Below are positions 44,416-57,335 of a stretch of 64,000 nt of DNA, piece after piece. The position numbers and the translations under genes are program-made. The DNA comes from Strongylocentrotus droebachiensis (taxonomy: Eukaryota > Echinodermata > Echinoidea > Camarodonta > Strongylocentrotidae). The notes under the pieces were generated by a model that was given only the letters and a program-made list of their open reading frames with translations, was not told the origin of the DNA and ran no database searches. Every line of letters starts with the position of its first letter. The first letter of the stretch is position 1. The stretch covers positions 1 to 64,000 of the forward strand of contig JAVYIG010004966.1 of assembly GCA_035222895.1 (NCBI GenBank). The letters run 5' to 3'.

Positions 44416-47400
44416 TAGCAAACATTGTCGGGGAGGGGAAAGTAATCCTTATCTGTACCACTAAATACAAAACGGTTACAATATTATATACATGTACAAG
44501 GCCATTTCTCATCTTAATTTAAATTATTCCTGATCACGAAGCTCTACCTACATACATAATTCTAACAAATGTTATCACTACTTATTAAGCTTCCACAACG
44601 GAACGGCCATGAGTCAGTACCCATATTTGCATTTAGATTACTTTGGAAAGCCAGAAGTGTGAACAAGACCATCTTGAACTTGATTTCTCGATGTGATATA
44701 AATTATAGACGCTTGCCTGACCAACGGTTACCGTCATCCCTATAAATCAAGTACGTAGAATTGGAGTAGGTCAAGCGAGATGACTTTTCTCCGCTGAAGC
44801 TGTTTCTTTTATTGATTTATTGACAATTTGATATATTGATGTCTTCGTCTGTCGAGATGCGTGATTGACACGATCAAAGGCCGACCTAAAATCAAGACCA
44901 TGAAGTGACAATCTAGTTGTCGCGGTCGTGGTATTAAAGGGAAACCACACTCACTGGATATGACAAAAACGCTATACGTTTAAAATTGCTTTTTATATAT
45001 TAGTGTAGAAAATATTTTAAATAGTGCCTTATAATTGTGAACCGGAAACAACCTTAACGAATCAGGAAGTTACTGACTTTGAAACAAACCGATATGTTTG
45101 TTTCAAAACCAACGTTGGCAGGGATATGTCTTCTCCATAACAGTATGAAAATATTTATCCTTGACTGATTGCGTTTAAAGGCTCATATAGGCCCAATGCT
45201 TTGTAATTGCTTTTTAAGATGTTTAAGAAATTTAGCTGTATTTAGAACGGTACTGCGTTAGTCACAGATAATCAATTTTCTTGCAGAGGGAGGGGGCACA
45301 ATTCGTCAAAAGTGTCTGGAAAGCTCCCTCCCCCCAAAAGAAATAGGGAAGATAAGAAAATTGAAATCCAAAAATGATGGGGTGATTGGGGGGTGGGGGT
45401 GGGGGGGGGGGGGGGGGATTGCGAACTCAAATGTATGCACATCACTTTTTCTTTTAGACTTAAAATATGAAGGTAGGCCAGATTAGATTTTGAAAGGGAA
45501 GCATCTGCCTCCACCCATGTGTAACTGCATGTTATTATTTTATTATGTGTTAAGTATATACTCATCCCATTTTGATGTGTTTTTGGTTTCTTTTACTTTA
45601 AAATGCCTCATGTACTCACTCCCTCATCTTCATGTCGTTAATGTATGTAATCGTCTTGTCGATTGATTGTCAGGACCCGAGCCATTACTTAGGAGAGTGT
45701 AGCCAACCCGGTTCAAATCGGGCACAATAGGTCGAATACTGCTTTGGTAGGCAAGCATACAAGAAAAGAACATGCGTATAACCCAAATTGGCCAAACTAT
45801 GTGTGTAAAGATGGCTCTGGTGCATGAGGACAAAAATAGGACGCCCTCTCGATAAAAGCGTTACTCTTCAAATCTGAAACCTGAATCCTAATTTCCTATT
45901 ACCGCTCCACTCAAGTCCATCGTGTCACTTTTGTTTCACATCCTGCGTTGTTCCTCGCCAGGAGTTGTATTTGGTTCAAATACCTCGTCCAAGGATTTAA
46001 ACCTCCAAACATCTCCCTAAGCATATCGGATAATCGGACGTTGGATATAAATTCATTCTGGAGTTCGTGTTGTTGTTTATTGCAGGTTAACATGCATCCC
46101 GTCACTGTGGATGGAGGAAGTTTCAGTATACTTTCATTGAGACTAAAAGCGTCCATTAATTGATGCTTGATTTGGATTTAAATCAACGTTGGAGGTCTGT
46201 CGCATGGTATTCATTAGAAGGACCGGTGAGTAACTCAGGTTCTATCACCTACAAAGCGAGTTTAATGTACAAACGAAAGGAAAGCTGACATTTTATTAAT
46301 GCAGCATTAATGAACGGTAAACTCTGAGGTGGAGTTTCTAATGTTGTTAATGGTACGCACATGTTTCGGGAGTAAATTTGTCTAGAGCGAAAAGATTTGA
46401 GCTTGAGTCCGAAAAGAGGGCATAATTTCTAAAGAGCATGTAACCCCTACGATCTATCTATGACGGATATTTAAAAAATGGATTATGCCGACTTGTTTTA
46501 TAATGAATTATTCACATTTTCTTTATAACAGAATTAATTGTTTGACTTTACATTAAGAAAAATTTCTAAATAAAAATGGAAAATGGTACTTTCTCATTAC
46601 GTACATCAATCGTCCATCATCATTTTGTAAATCTTTTGTTAAATATATTCTCGGTTCGTTTGAATGTGAAATGTGTACAACATCTCAATTCCTTATATAT
46701 ATACAGTGCGAATAAAATAAAAGTGTACCCTACTTTAGAAACTTCTAATAAAAAAAGAAGTTATAATCTATGTGACCTTGAATCATATTTCATGTCTAAT
46801 GATACCATATTCATCATTGTGCTGCCATTGATGACTGAGCAGCAGTATTGTCAAAATCCTCTTGTATCAAGTTTGGGTTGAAGCAATGAATGTGGGTCAA
46901 AAGCCATTAAATTTGTGCCATCTCATTCCAAAAACAATTTCTCACTTCCTTACATTGACTTTTAGGCAGTTGGAACAAAAGGTGTTAATATCAAACTCAT
47001 GGTAATTCTTATTACAAGCACAATTTATGATATTCTCTTCGTTATGATGATTACAATCATGATTTCATTTACACCCCATGTTCAAGGTAACCCTTCTCAT
47101 TGAGTGATACACACTTGATAAAGTTTATTTGGAATGTTATCTTTTTGTGAAAGCCTACTGTCAACTTCTTTGATATTTATCGTCATATGTATTCTTTCTT
47201 GCATTTTTGTTTAGTAACCTTTGAGTTTTCATTCGCTATTCGAGATAAACACATTATGCTCCTTACGTGTGTGAAATGGCGCAGTGGACAAGTGAGAAGA
47301 GAGAACTTAGATATCGTGAGACAAGCAATTAGTAGGCTGTTCAAAATAATTAAAGATTATCCTATGGATTGAAAAGAGGTTCAGTGAAATCCTAGATAAT

Positions 47401-49911
47401 TATGTTGCATCATTTTAAACAATGAAGCACTGAAGCACGAGGCAAAACACGAGACAAAATTGAACTTTTAAAAGGATTTAAAAGGAGCCCGGAAAGGAGC
47501 ACATGCATATGGCCTGACACACATTCGTTGAATCAGCCCCAACTTGGTACAAGACGAATTTGACAACACTTTTTAAAGCCCCTGGTGCTCACTCACCCGT
47601 GGCATATATAGTATGAATCGGGTATCATTAGACAGAGAACAAGTTACTCCTCATCATGAAATCAATGTCAAACTCATAGGCCCGAATAATTAGGAGCTAC
47701 CAAAGTTAGGTATAATTTATCTTAATATACGCACTGTATATACATGTATCCACTTTTTTTCCCCCATCATGACCGTTCTTCCGATTACTAAGTACAAGTT
47801 GCATATTAGATAACACATGAATTTGCCATTAGCGCACAAGGGCTGGACCCATTCGGCCAAATTATACTAATTTTGAATCGTTTGAAACAATTTACATACG
47901 TCTTCAAGCATAAGTAATCTACTTCTATTTCAGTTAAATTTAGAATTTGAAAACGATATTGTTTCCTTTTTCATTTACTTATTCGAATTTATTGTACCTA
48001 AATCTTAGTCTGAGTCGTTCAAACTTAAGCTTCATTGCTATTTTTAAATTTTACTCCGATGACCTATTTGGCCTTTAAACAATTTGTCACTTTGAACTTC
48101 GGTCGACCTTTTTCATCCTAACACAGCCAGTAGCGTTTGCTAATGAAATGCTTCCGTTTTCTGTGGGTTTAGCCTCAGATTGTGAATACAATCCAACCGA
48201 GGGTCAAATAAAGTTGAAGTTTTTCATTATTTTTATTTTGGAGTGTATGATTGATGCGCATGCACGCCAACCTGTCCGCCAAAGTGTTGAACCCCAGTCA
48301 CGCATCATCTAGGGCCCTTATATCTCAACAATAAATATCAAAAGCAAGTTCTAATTATAGGATTCAAAATGACTGAAAATCACTTTGAGGTTAACTTTTT
48401 GTACTTGCCTTTTAAACGCAGCTGCTGGGCAAGAGACCAACCAAAAATGATAAGTATTAAATTTTGTCCAATAATCGGTTGATTTAAAGTCGCTTTCGAA
48501 AGAAAAAAAAAAATCTTATTTCCTTTTTTGTTCCTGTAGCTTGTTGTGGTTGACGTCTGTGTGATTGAGCTTTTACAAGCTCGGCAAATACATCACCCAC
48601 TCTCGGAGGCCTTAATTACATATCTAAAACAAGAATAATTTCTTTTCTCCTTTTATGTTTTTCGCATAAAACTGTCTATACCAATTGTTACGTGCTTATT
48701 ATTGTATAATAAATGTCATCGTTCAAGTTCAAGTTTAATTACATGTCAAATAATAACCTTTAAATACCCATTTATATTGGCTTTAAGTGGTCATCCACAC
48801 GTTTTGTACGTCGGTACTCCATACTATCGTGGACATCACCTTCTTAAATGCATTACTCCACAACTCGTCAAATTTGCCACTATTATCGGGGTCATCTTCT
48901 ATCCCATGGGATGTATAAGAACCTTATCAAATGCCGACTTGTCTCTCGAAATACCTCGAGTTTTAAACACTTCTTTTTAAATCGGAACATGATACGCGTG
49001 AAACTCCGATTCCATATTTTTACCCGATTATCCGGTGTCAGTGGGGAATTCGAGACGGTCGGCTTCGTTCTCACTCTAAGATTATTTCCAATGATTGCCC
49101 CTTTTGGGGGGAAGGATTTAACCGCGATCCATATTTCATGAGCGCAGTTTACAGGTCGTTTGGTGTCATAATTATTACATTAGAAACGTCGTTGATTGTC
49201 ATAATTTATTGATGGCGTTCTTAAACCCCTTGACTTATTTATCTGGCGCCCCCAGGCTCATCCTTAACCCGAAGAGAACTGTCTTCCGTCCAATCACATT
49301 TTGATCATGGCAATAAACATAATTTTGGAATTGTGTCAGGACTGTAATACATAGATTTAGTTATGTGAACACGCCTAGATGATGTAATCATGGTTTAATA
49401 GCGCAGATATTGATTCAACATTGAACCATTCACACTGTTCAAACATCAACCAAATCATGAGCAGGATGATGTTGTTGTTAGTCATGACGACGATGATGAG
49501 AGATAGATAAATAGAGAGACAAAGAAATGGAGATCAATAAAAAAAATTTAAAAAGATAGGTAGAATGCTAGAAAGAAAATTAGCGAGGGTGAGCGAGAGG
49601 ACGAAACTGTGACATTGATGCATAGTACAAGGCTGGGTCATCGCTATGTTTTGTACCAGCAGATTAATTTATAGAAGAGACAAGGAGATACCACTGGCAT
49701 AGGGAAAGTATGAGCCTTCACTATAAGATTATGATTACATTGGCAACCGATACAAATATAACCTTACGAAGTGAAAACACGACATGGGAATGATATACGT
49801 GAGAAAGTTAAGAATATATATTTTTTCTTGCTATTTTTTTTCTGAAGTAAAACATATTTTGTAACTGGAGATCATAAACGCGGCACCTTGCTGTGTTGTG
49901 GGGGCGTACTC
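44416..49911. other. Long AT-rich non-coding stretch
   Basis: A G run of about 18 lies at about 45401-45418. At about 45694-45720 CCCGGTTCAAATCGGGC resembles a tRNA T arm or B box, but no matching A box or acceptor stem was found. Frames at 45630-45833, 45911-46163, 46576-46881 and 48702-49141 have no recognisable motifs. No transposon ends were seen. Confidence 0.35.
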
Positions 49912-49913
49912 TA

Positions 49914-50756
49914 CACACTAAGAAAAAATGGTGCAACTGTGCACCTTTAGGGGTTCAAACCGATGCAACAATAGCAGCACCTTTAGGGGTTAAATCCTGC
50001 ACCCTTTTTAAAGGTGCAATCCTGCACCCTTCAAAAGGGTGCCAGATTGAACCTTTTGGGGGAAATGTTAGTACCCTTTATGGTTCAATCCTGCACCTTT
50101 AGGGGTGCAAACCGATGCAACAATAGCAGCACCTTTAAGGGTTAAATCCTGCACCCTTTAGGAGGGTGCCAGAATGCACCTTTTAGGAGACATGTTAGTA
50201 CCCTTAATGGTTCAGTCCTGCTCCTTTCGGGGTGCAAACCAATGCAATAGCAGCACCTTAAGGGGTTCAATCCTGCACCCTTTAAAAGGTGCAATCCTGC
50301 ACCCATCATCGAGGAATACTCGTGACATTTGCTCGTACACATATACATATTAAACATGCATGATGTTTCTTGGTTAGTAATCATATAATCAATATATATA
50401 TTGCTAAAACGTGAATGTAATTGTAACATGATCAGACAAAATAATCTATTGGTTAATGATTGCCGAAGGAAAATACAAATCACAAAATTGATGTGCATTG
50501 TCATAATTTGCTTAACAAATCATATGATAAATGTATTTTTATGTGAACACGTGGAAAGTAATCATGAATATGCATGCAATATGCAAACTTTATTTTGCAC
50601 CTTTTTGGGTTGTTAGGGTTCATTTTTGTGGGAAGGGTGCAAAATCTTATATTGCACCCTTTTTTGAACCCCTTTTCCTTCAATAGGGTTCATTTTTATG
50701 TAAAGGGTGCAAACTCTTATTTTGCACCCTTTGTTGCACCCTTTTTTCTTAGAGTG
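49914..50756. mobile_element. Non-autonomous DNA element filled with GGTGCA/TGCACC motifs, 843 bp
   Basis: The left end CACACTAAGAAAAAATGGTG and the right end in reverse, CACTCTAAGAAAAAAGGGTG, agree at 18 of 20 positions, and the match continues as CAAC. TA lies outside each end (49912-49913 and 50757-50758), so a TA target is possible but not proven. The left part holds two to three tandem copies, about 150 and 130 bases apart, of a unit with CACCTTTAGGGGT, AAACCGATGCAACAATAGCA and TCCTGCACCC. The right part repeats GGGTGCAAA and TTTGCACCC on both sides of short spacers. No transposase is present. The superfamily is not determined. Confidence 0.82.
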
Positions 50757-50759
50757 TAG

Positions 50760-53700
50760 CAGGAAGTCTGATCTGGGAAAGAACAAATATCATGGTAATC
50801 TTAGATATTCAATTATTGTTTATAGAAAGGATTATGCCGTGATTCTTCTGTGCTATGAAACACATTGGCACATCGATTTAAGTGGGCAATGAATAAACAT
50901 AATATTGTTATTGCGTTCGATATAGATGGAAACGTGGGGTTATTGCACTTGTTACCATGATGGGCGTATCAAAACACTTCAATCGAAATGTTGATGAGAA
51001 TGATCACTTATATGACGTTGGCATATAAATAATGGTAATGATTATTAGTGCAATATTTTACCATCTTAATAATACATTGTGATGTAAATCATGACTGACT
51101 TCCGAGCTCCTTCAGGGGTCTTAAGGACCCACTTACATGGTAGCAACGAAGCAAACGTGCCTATCACATTGAAATTTACATTTCCATGTACTTCATTTTT
51201 TCGTGTTACACGAAGAATAATATACCTTTAGTTTCAAATAGTTTGTGAGACCTTTTGAAAAGTACATTCGAAAGTGCGAAACGTCGGAGTGTTATTTACC
51301 AACACCTCCGCACTTTCAAGAAAAATATTCCGTGTTTTTGTATGAGCTCGTATTATCACCGAACAAGTGGAGATAAACAGATTGAATTTAGTTATATTTT
51401 CGAGGCATTTCTATTCTATTCCCATTTGAGAAAACTGTAACATGTCCCTAAACCAATGTTGACGTCGTGAGAGATAACCGTCATTGACTGACCCAGAAAA
51501 ACACGTACAAATACCTAACCTGTAACAGGAGGTCCCAGACGAGTAGGAGGGGGGGGGGGGGGGTGTCTGCAATATGAACGGAGTGGGTGGAGCTGTATAA
51601 AGTAAGAGCAGAGACGGATTCAGGACCTTTCTGACAGTGAATTCTTATGTGAACTTCAGTAAACTTTGGGGTCTAATATCAGAATTATGACTGTTGTAAA
51701 TAATCAAAATGCACTTGATCGTTATATTAAACCATGGAGGTGCATTTTCAAGGATCACCTCGAGTTCATTAAACCAAAATCTTTATACATCTCATCAATA
51801 AAATGTCGACTCAATACGAAAAGGAGGTCGGTGATTGTGAGTACGTGGGAGCGGAGGGGAGAGGGGGAGATTTTTGTGTTCGTTGCCTGATCTCTGAAAT
51901 CTCACGGCACGAGCTCCAAATTTGTTTTAAATACAATTAGGTCAAACCAATCCTGTTTTCCTTCTTCCCATCTTTTTGACATTCCTTCATGTAAATGAAG
52001 AAATATTATTCTTGCAATAATATACTTTATAAAATATGAATATTTCATTATACATCCAGTCTCCCTGATCTGTGAAGAGGAATCAGATCGATTATCATAA
52101 ATATTTTATATCTGTAATTACTTTTCCAAGCCTAATTTGTTTTTAACCTACGTCTTCAATATTTCTAATGTAGTTTCCGTTTCAATTTCAATAGCATAAT
52201 CTTTGAAATACGATTTTAAATTGCCTAATTTACCTTTCTGAAAGACTTTTCTGCGATTTCTTCTTGTTCGTACCGCTTTTTAAGTTTTATATACAATATC
52301 AAACTGAGTGTTTGTTTAATGTTTATTTGAGTAATGATGCGTTTAATATTAATACAAAATAAAGTTATTTCGAAGGTAAAAGACCTAAATAAAAGGATGA
52401 GTTTTTGTGAAATTAATAATTTATTTTCTTAGTATTCTAGAAATAACTAGAACGACTATACAACATTAGACCAAACTGCACATCTTCGACTCTTTGTGTA
52501 GTCCCTTGTACCTGTATCTGTGTCCAGTTCTTTTGATTGTTAGTAGTTTTATGAAGAAAACGCAAGTTTCAATTTTTCATGCGCATTTCTTTACTTTGAC
52601 TACCTGCGTTAATTATGTTAAACAATTTAGAATATCTATTAAACAATCATTTTCTTCTAGAAAGTTTCTTCCTTTCTTCCTCAACGAAATTGCGTGACCG
52701 GTACTTAACATGATCTTACATATGGAACAACATCATCATACACCTAATTAATAACAAAAAACAGTATCGTCAAGTGTAATCCTTTTGTTAAGAAGGGCCT
52801 CGTCAAAACACAACTGTTTTTATCTCTTAGATAGTCATTTCCAACCAGGAAGGAAGTTGTACGAGTGTATTTGTGTTTCAGAGCGATCCAAATCTAGGTG
52901 CTTGTTACTATGAATAGAATGTAGCTGATTAGAAGGGATATAAAGACAACTGTCCAAGTATTCTGAGGTGTTATCGTTGATTCCCCGCTAAATTAAAGGG
53001 ATAACATAACCCGATGACTACCATCGTGCTTATAAATGGTACAAGCACAGTGTCGCGGGTGAAGAGGCTGCGGTTTTAGAAGTAGAAGAATTTAGTTTTT
53101 TGGAGCACATTTTTGTTATATTAAAAATTGAAAAAAATGTTAATCAGAAAGTCTGTGCACATAAATAAGATAAATTCAAAGGCGCGATTTACACAATATT
53201 ATAATCAAGTGTTGAATATTAAAAATGGAAAGCAATTAGATGTGTGATTACGAGGAAACAAGACAATTGTGATTAAGTGGTGACCACTAACCACATTGTA
53301 TATTTTACATAGGTACCACTTATAATAATACTAAGAAGACAATATTGAATTGGTCTAAGATATAGTTAAGTAATTGCTTTCTAGATACGAGGTGACAATG
53401 GAGTAGGCTTAGTTTCAATTTCACAAGCACAACAAAGAGGTATGTGTGCAAAGGTTGATCATAGGAATTTATAATTGTATCCATTGACAAACCCCTTGAA
53501 AGGTATTAAGCCATTGACTACTGACTTGTCTTATTCCCATAGACTTTTATACAGGTGCTACCTGGTTCCAGTGCGCAGCGGGTTAAGTTAGATGCTGATG
53601 GTAACGAATTTCTAACGATTAGAGTCTTAGAACATGTTGTATTGGTAATAATACCATATTCATAATCACCCTTCAATGTCTTGCGTAAAGTTTGTGGCTT

Positions 53701-54280
53701 AAAATGTTAATATGGGAGGGGGATGAATAGCCCCCGGCATTAGAAAATGAAATGAAGTATGTTTAGTATGAAGCGGCGATGCCCTCGAATTCTGCAGCCA
53801 TCCATTCTTGATTGACCAGTATAGCTATTTTTTAAAAATACCGTTGATTCCTGACATATCAAGAGTTGATCACTTTCGGAAATCAGAATTCCGGCTGTCA
53901 ACATTTGGTGCAACATAATGTGTTAGTCAATGCTAATCGTATTGGAATCGCGCATCTAATTAAATTTGATTCCATACATGCCCTACCCAGGTTGTCCCCA
54001 CACGAAGCTTCTCTTGTCTGTCTTTAATAACATGAGTACATGTTGTAATGAACCGCTTCCGTTAACCAGAAATGACTTTTTTCAAGGCCCAAGGTTACAC
54101 TTTGTAACAACTTGTTTTGGGGTCTAAAATCCATTAAATTAACAATGAATCACGCGTAGGCACACATATAGGTTAGAAGCTCAAGGGCATATTTTCATCG
54201 GCTATATAAGCATCGTCATCATGCGATGATGGGGGTGAAGAGAGAGTCAAAATATGGTCGTCTCGATCACTGGTAATGTC
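50760..54280. other. AT-rich non-coding stretch
   Basis: A G run of about 15 lies at 51549-51563. Shortly after, at about 51610, CAGAGACGGATTCAGGACC resembles another hAT left end, with no partner found. Frames at 51255-51440, 51666-51890 and 52494-52697 have no recognisable motif. Confidence 0.35.
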
Positions 54281-54281
54281 C

Positions 54282-54475
54282 CAGTCACACTAACTGACCG
54301 ACATGACACCGACAACAAACCGAACAGGAACAGATTCGGTCTGTCTGGAATCGGTTTTGAGTCAGTTTGTCGGTGTGACACAGTCACACTAATGCGACTG
54401 ACACCAGATCGAGAACAAACCGAACAAAAATGTCATCATAATTGAAAAGATTCGGTTGATTTTGAAATCGGTGTG
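54282..54475. repeat. Two-copy 99-bp direct repeat with internal inverted repeat
   Basis: CAGTCACACTAA starts at 54282 and again at 54381, each followed by GAC(C/T)GACA, ACAAACCGAACA, AGATTCGGT and AATCGGT in the same order. Within the first copy and the junction, ACACCGACAACAAACCGA and TTTGTCGGTGTGAC are largely complementary, so the region can also fold. It may be a short MITE or tandem duplication. Confidence 0.7.
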
Positions 54476-55832
54476 GCTGAGGTATTTTATTGCAAGCACA
54501 CTAAACAGTGAAGTGTACCTGGTCATGGAAGCGCCGTTTATTATTAGTTTTTTCAATTCCTAACAATGATCGTGTAGTGAGGATCTATTCAGAGACGAAA
54601 TTCTGTTAATTTATCTATTGGTCGTACGTACAATCACATTAATAGAAAGGCCCATGTAACTGCGTTGTATTTATATTTCGATTATAAAACATTAATAAAT
54701 CGTTGATTAAATACAATAATGTGATATATATTGTATAAATGATACTGTTGTTTAAGTCTTTGTTGGTTAATTCATGTACTCTTTACCTGATTGATACATG
54801 TATGTTTTCTATACACTATTATAAACAAAAATTGAATTAAACAAATAAATATAATGTTATATGATAGGGAGAAAAGACGTTTTAATATTATGATTGCCAA
54901 AAAATGTAAAACGTTTAAACTTTTAGATAAACAAATCAGCATGTGCAGTTATCATTTTATGGAACACATATACCTATACAATATATTTTATTCCTCTGGA
55001 AATGTATAATATTTTTGACTAATGTTTCTTTTATTGTTTTTATCTATTTCAAATCACTAAACGATGAATTTATTTTGCTCATGATGTTTAGTCAACTTTA
55101 GAAAACAAAGATCAACATTGTATCCATCAGGCTCCCATGAAATCCGGATTATTATGTAGACTTTATTGTCATTCTATTGTTTATATAGAAAGAACGGCTT
55201 GGAAAATCTTGCACTGACTGGAAGAATAGAGGGAAGAAGGAATAGGGGTAGAAGGAGGATTCTGTGGATGATTAGAGCTTAAGGAGTGGGATTTGTGAAA
55301 GTGGAATTGATCTCTGGGAGAATGAATTACTTCATAGAATATGGGACAGAGAGTTGTGGCATTCCATGCTCGCCAACGTCTCAGGACATGGCACGTAAAG
55401 AAGAAGAATTGTTTGTATTGATCTCGAATCAATATCATTTAATTTATTTTGCAATGATTACTAAACACACTACTCAGAGGAAAGATAATAACTGTCGAAA
55501 ATGTATACATACGCTCCATTTTGGATTGCGGGTACATAAAGTCCTACTCGAAATAATTTGAATCTTTTACCAGAAGTTTTAGAAGTTAATGGGATGGGCA
55601 TGATTGATGAATGCATTCAAGCGTGATTTGAAGGAAATTACTACCGTCTTGACTATTCGATAGCTCGATGTATTTCATCGTCTGTCACATCATCTTGGTG
55701 TTTCCGCGTAGGTGTACTGTCTACTTCTACAGATGTGGTATAGTGTTCGTTGACCCTCTTGGTGAGAGATTTTTCTCCTCCAAATTTCTCAATTCAGTAA
55801 CATACTATCACTTTGCCTATTAAAGTAGTTAT

Positions 55833-55834
<2 letters not shown>
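54476..55834. other. Very AT-rich sequence, nothing recognised
   Basis: Frames on both strands at 55181-55561 overlap each other and show no family motif. Confidence 0.35.
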
Positions 55835-55873
<39 letters not shown>

Positions 55874-56390
55874 ATTTTCGCTCTCCTGTTATCACTTTTC
55901 CCCTCTCGCCTCGCTCATCACTAATTGATAAGTACTTTGAAAATATATTGCTACTACTGTATATCTCTCTCTACCCCTCTCTTTCTTTCTTCCTTCCCTC
56001 TCCCTCTCTCTCTCTTTCTCTCTCCCCTCTCTCTCTCTCTCTCTCTCTCTCTCCCTTCCTATTTCCTTCCCCCTTTTCGTATCTCACTCTCGATATCCAC
56101 CCACTCTCCATATCATTGTACAATAATAGTAATGTGGTGGTTAGATATTTCTTTTTACCCCCGCCCCGCCCCCCACCCCTCCACTTCCCTCCTCTTCTTT
56201 CTGTATCTATCTATCTAGTTATCTCGTTTCTCCCTCCTTATTTTATCTTTATCCCATATCTCTCTGCATTTTCTATCGATTGCCACATTTCTCTGAGTAC
56301 CTTACTCTATAGTCTTCCCCATATTCCTCTCCCTCTCTCTCCCTATTTCTCTTTCTCACTTCCTTTCACACCCTCTCTTACCAGTAATCA
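55835..56390. repeat. Pyrimidine-rich region with two (CT)n cores
   Basis: (CT)n cores lie at about 55838-55872 and 55998-56053 within C/T-rich sequence reaching about 56380. The 228- and 97-codon frames are products of this composition. Confidence 0.9.
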
Positions 56391-56970
56391 AAGAGTAGAA
56401 GTCATGCCCGAGGAATACCTCGCAGGTGTAACGGTCAAACGGTCAATCAAAGCACCACCATTGGTCTTAATCAAACTCACCCCTCCAAATGACCATTAGT
56501 TAAGTCCACCCATCACCCGTCATCTTGTCTCAGAATTGAATAATTCATTCGTACGATTGACCCACGATTGTTAAGGCTATGGAGTCTAGCTTGCTATCAA
56601 AACATCTCCATTCCCCGTCTACTTCAGCGTATGATAACAAACATTTGCTTTGGAAGAGTCCCAGGGCATGTTTGGAGACATGTATATTTAGTCATTATAA
56701 TATAGATTTGCAAAATCCAGGTACTTTTCACCCGCTTTTATTTCCAAGATGTCTACTTGAAAGTGGGAGTGAAGGTGCGAACAGGTGATCATTCTTTGGC
56801 AAAATGTGTGTTATTTATTAAGTATAATTCATTACTGACAATAATTATGTTTTCGTATAAAATTATTCGGATAAAATACTGAATCAAAAGCTGTCCGGGT
56901 TCTTTTTACGGCGCAACATTGTATGCAATCTTATGAAGACGTGAAGTTCGTTGCCTCATGTTATAATCTT
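56391..56970. other. No recognised feature
   Basis: Ordinary sequence. A 69-codon frame at 56579-56788 matches nothing known. Confidence 0.35.
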
Positions 56971-57335
56971 TCTCCTCTGTCTCTGCCTCTGTCTCTCTCT
57001 GTCTCTCTCTGTCTCTCTCTCTCTTTCTCTCTCTCTCTGTCTCTGCCTCTGTCTCTCTCTCTCTGTCTGTCTCAGTTTTGTTTTCTCTTTCTCTCTCTCT
57101 TCCACTTCCACTCGAACCCTCTCAATTTCGTCCTCTCCCTTTTTCTTTTTCTTGTCCTTCTTCTTTTTTTTTTTTTTTCTTCTTCATCTTCTTTCTCTAT
57201 CCCTCATTTTATCTATCTCTTCAGTGGACAAAGAGCATGTTTCTAACTTCTGAGACAACAACATTCCTCATCGTACTTCACTCTTTCAACCACCCCTCCC
57301 CTCCCCCTCCCCTTCCCCCATCCCTCTTCTCCCTT
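56971..57335. repeat. (CT)n/(TGTCTC)n microsatellite region
   Basis: CTCTGTCTCTGCCT, TGTCTC and pure CT repeats run to about 57075, followed by more T/C-rich sequence with a T run at 57165-57178. The three overlapping Ser/Leu/Phe-rich frames are artefacts. Confidence 0.9.

Noticed and set aside
45680-45725. tRNA-like T arm CCCGGTTCAAATCGGGC
   Set aside because: No A box, anticodon arm or pairing acceptor stem at the expected distance upstream.
55813-56499. 228-codon frame, the longest in the window
   Set aside because: Composition is Ser/Leu/Pro/Phe from two (CT)n cores and C/T-rich sequence; no motif outside the repeat.
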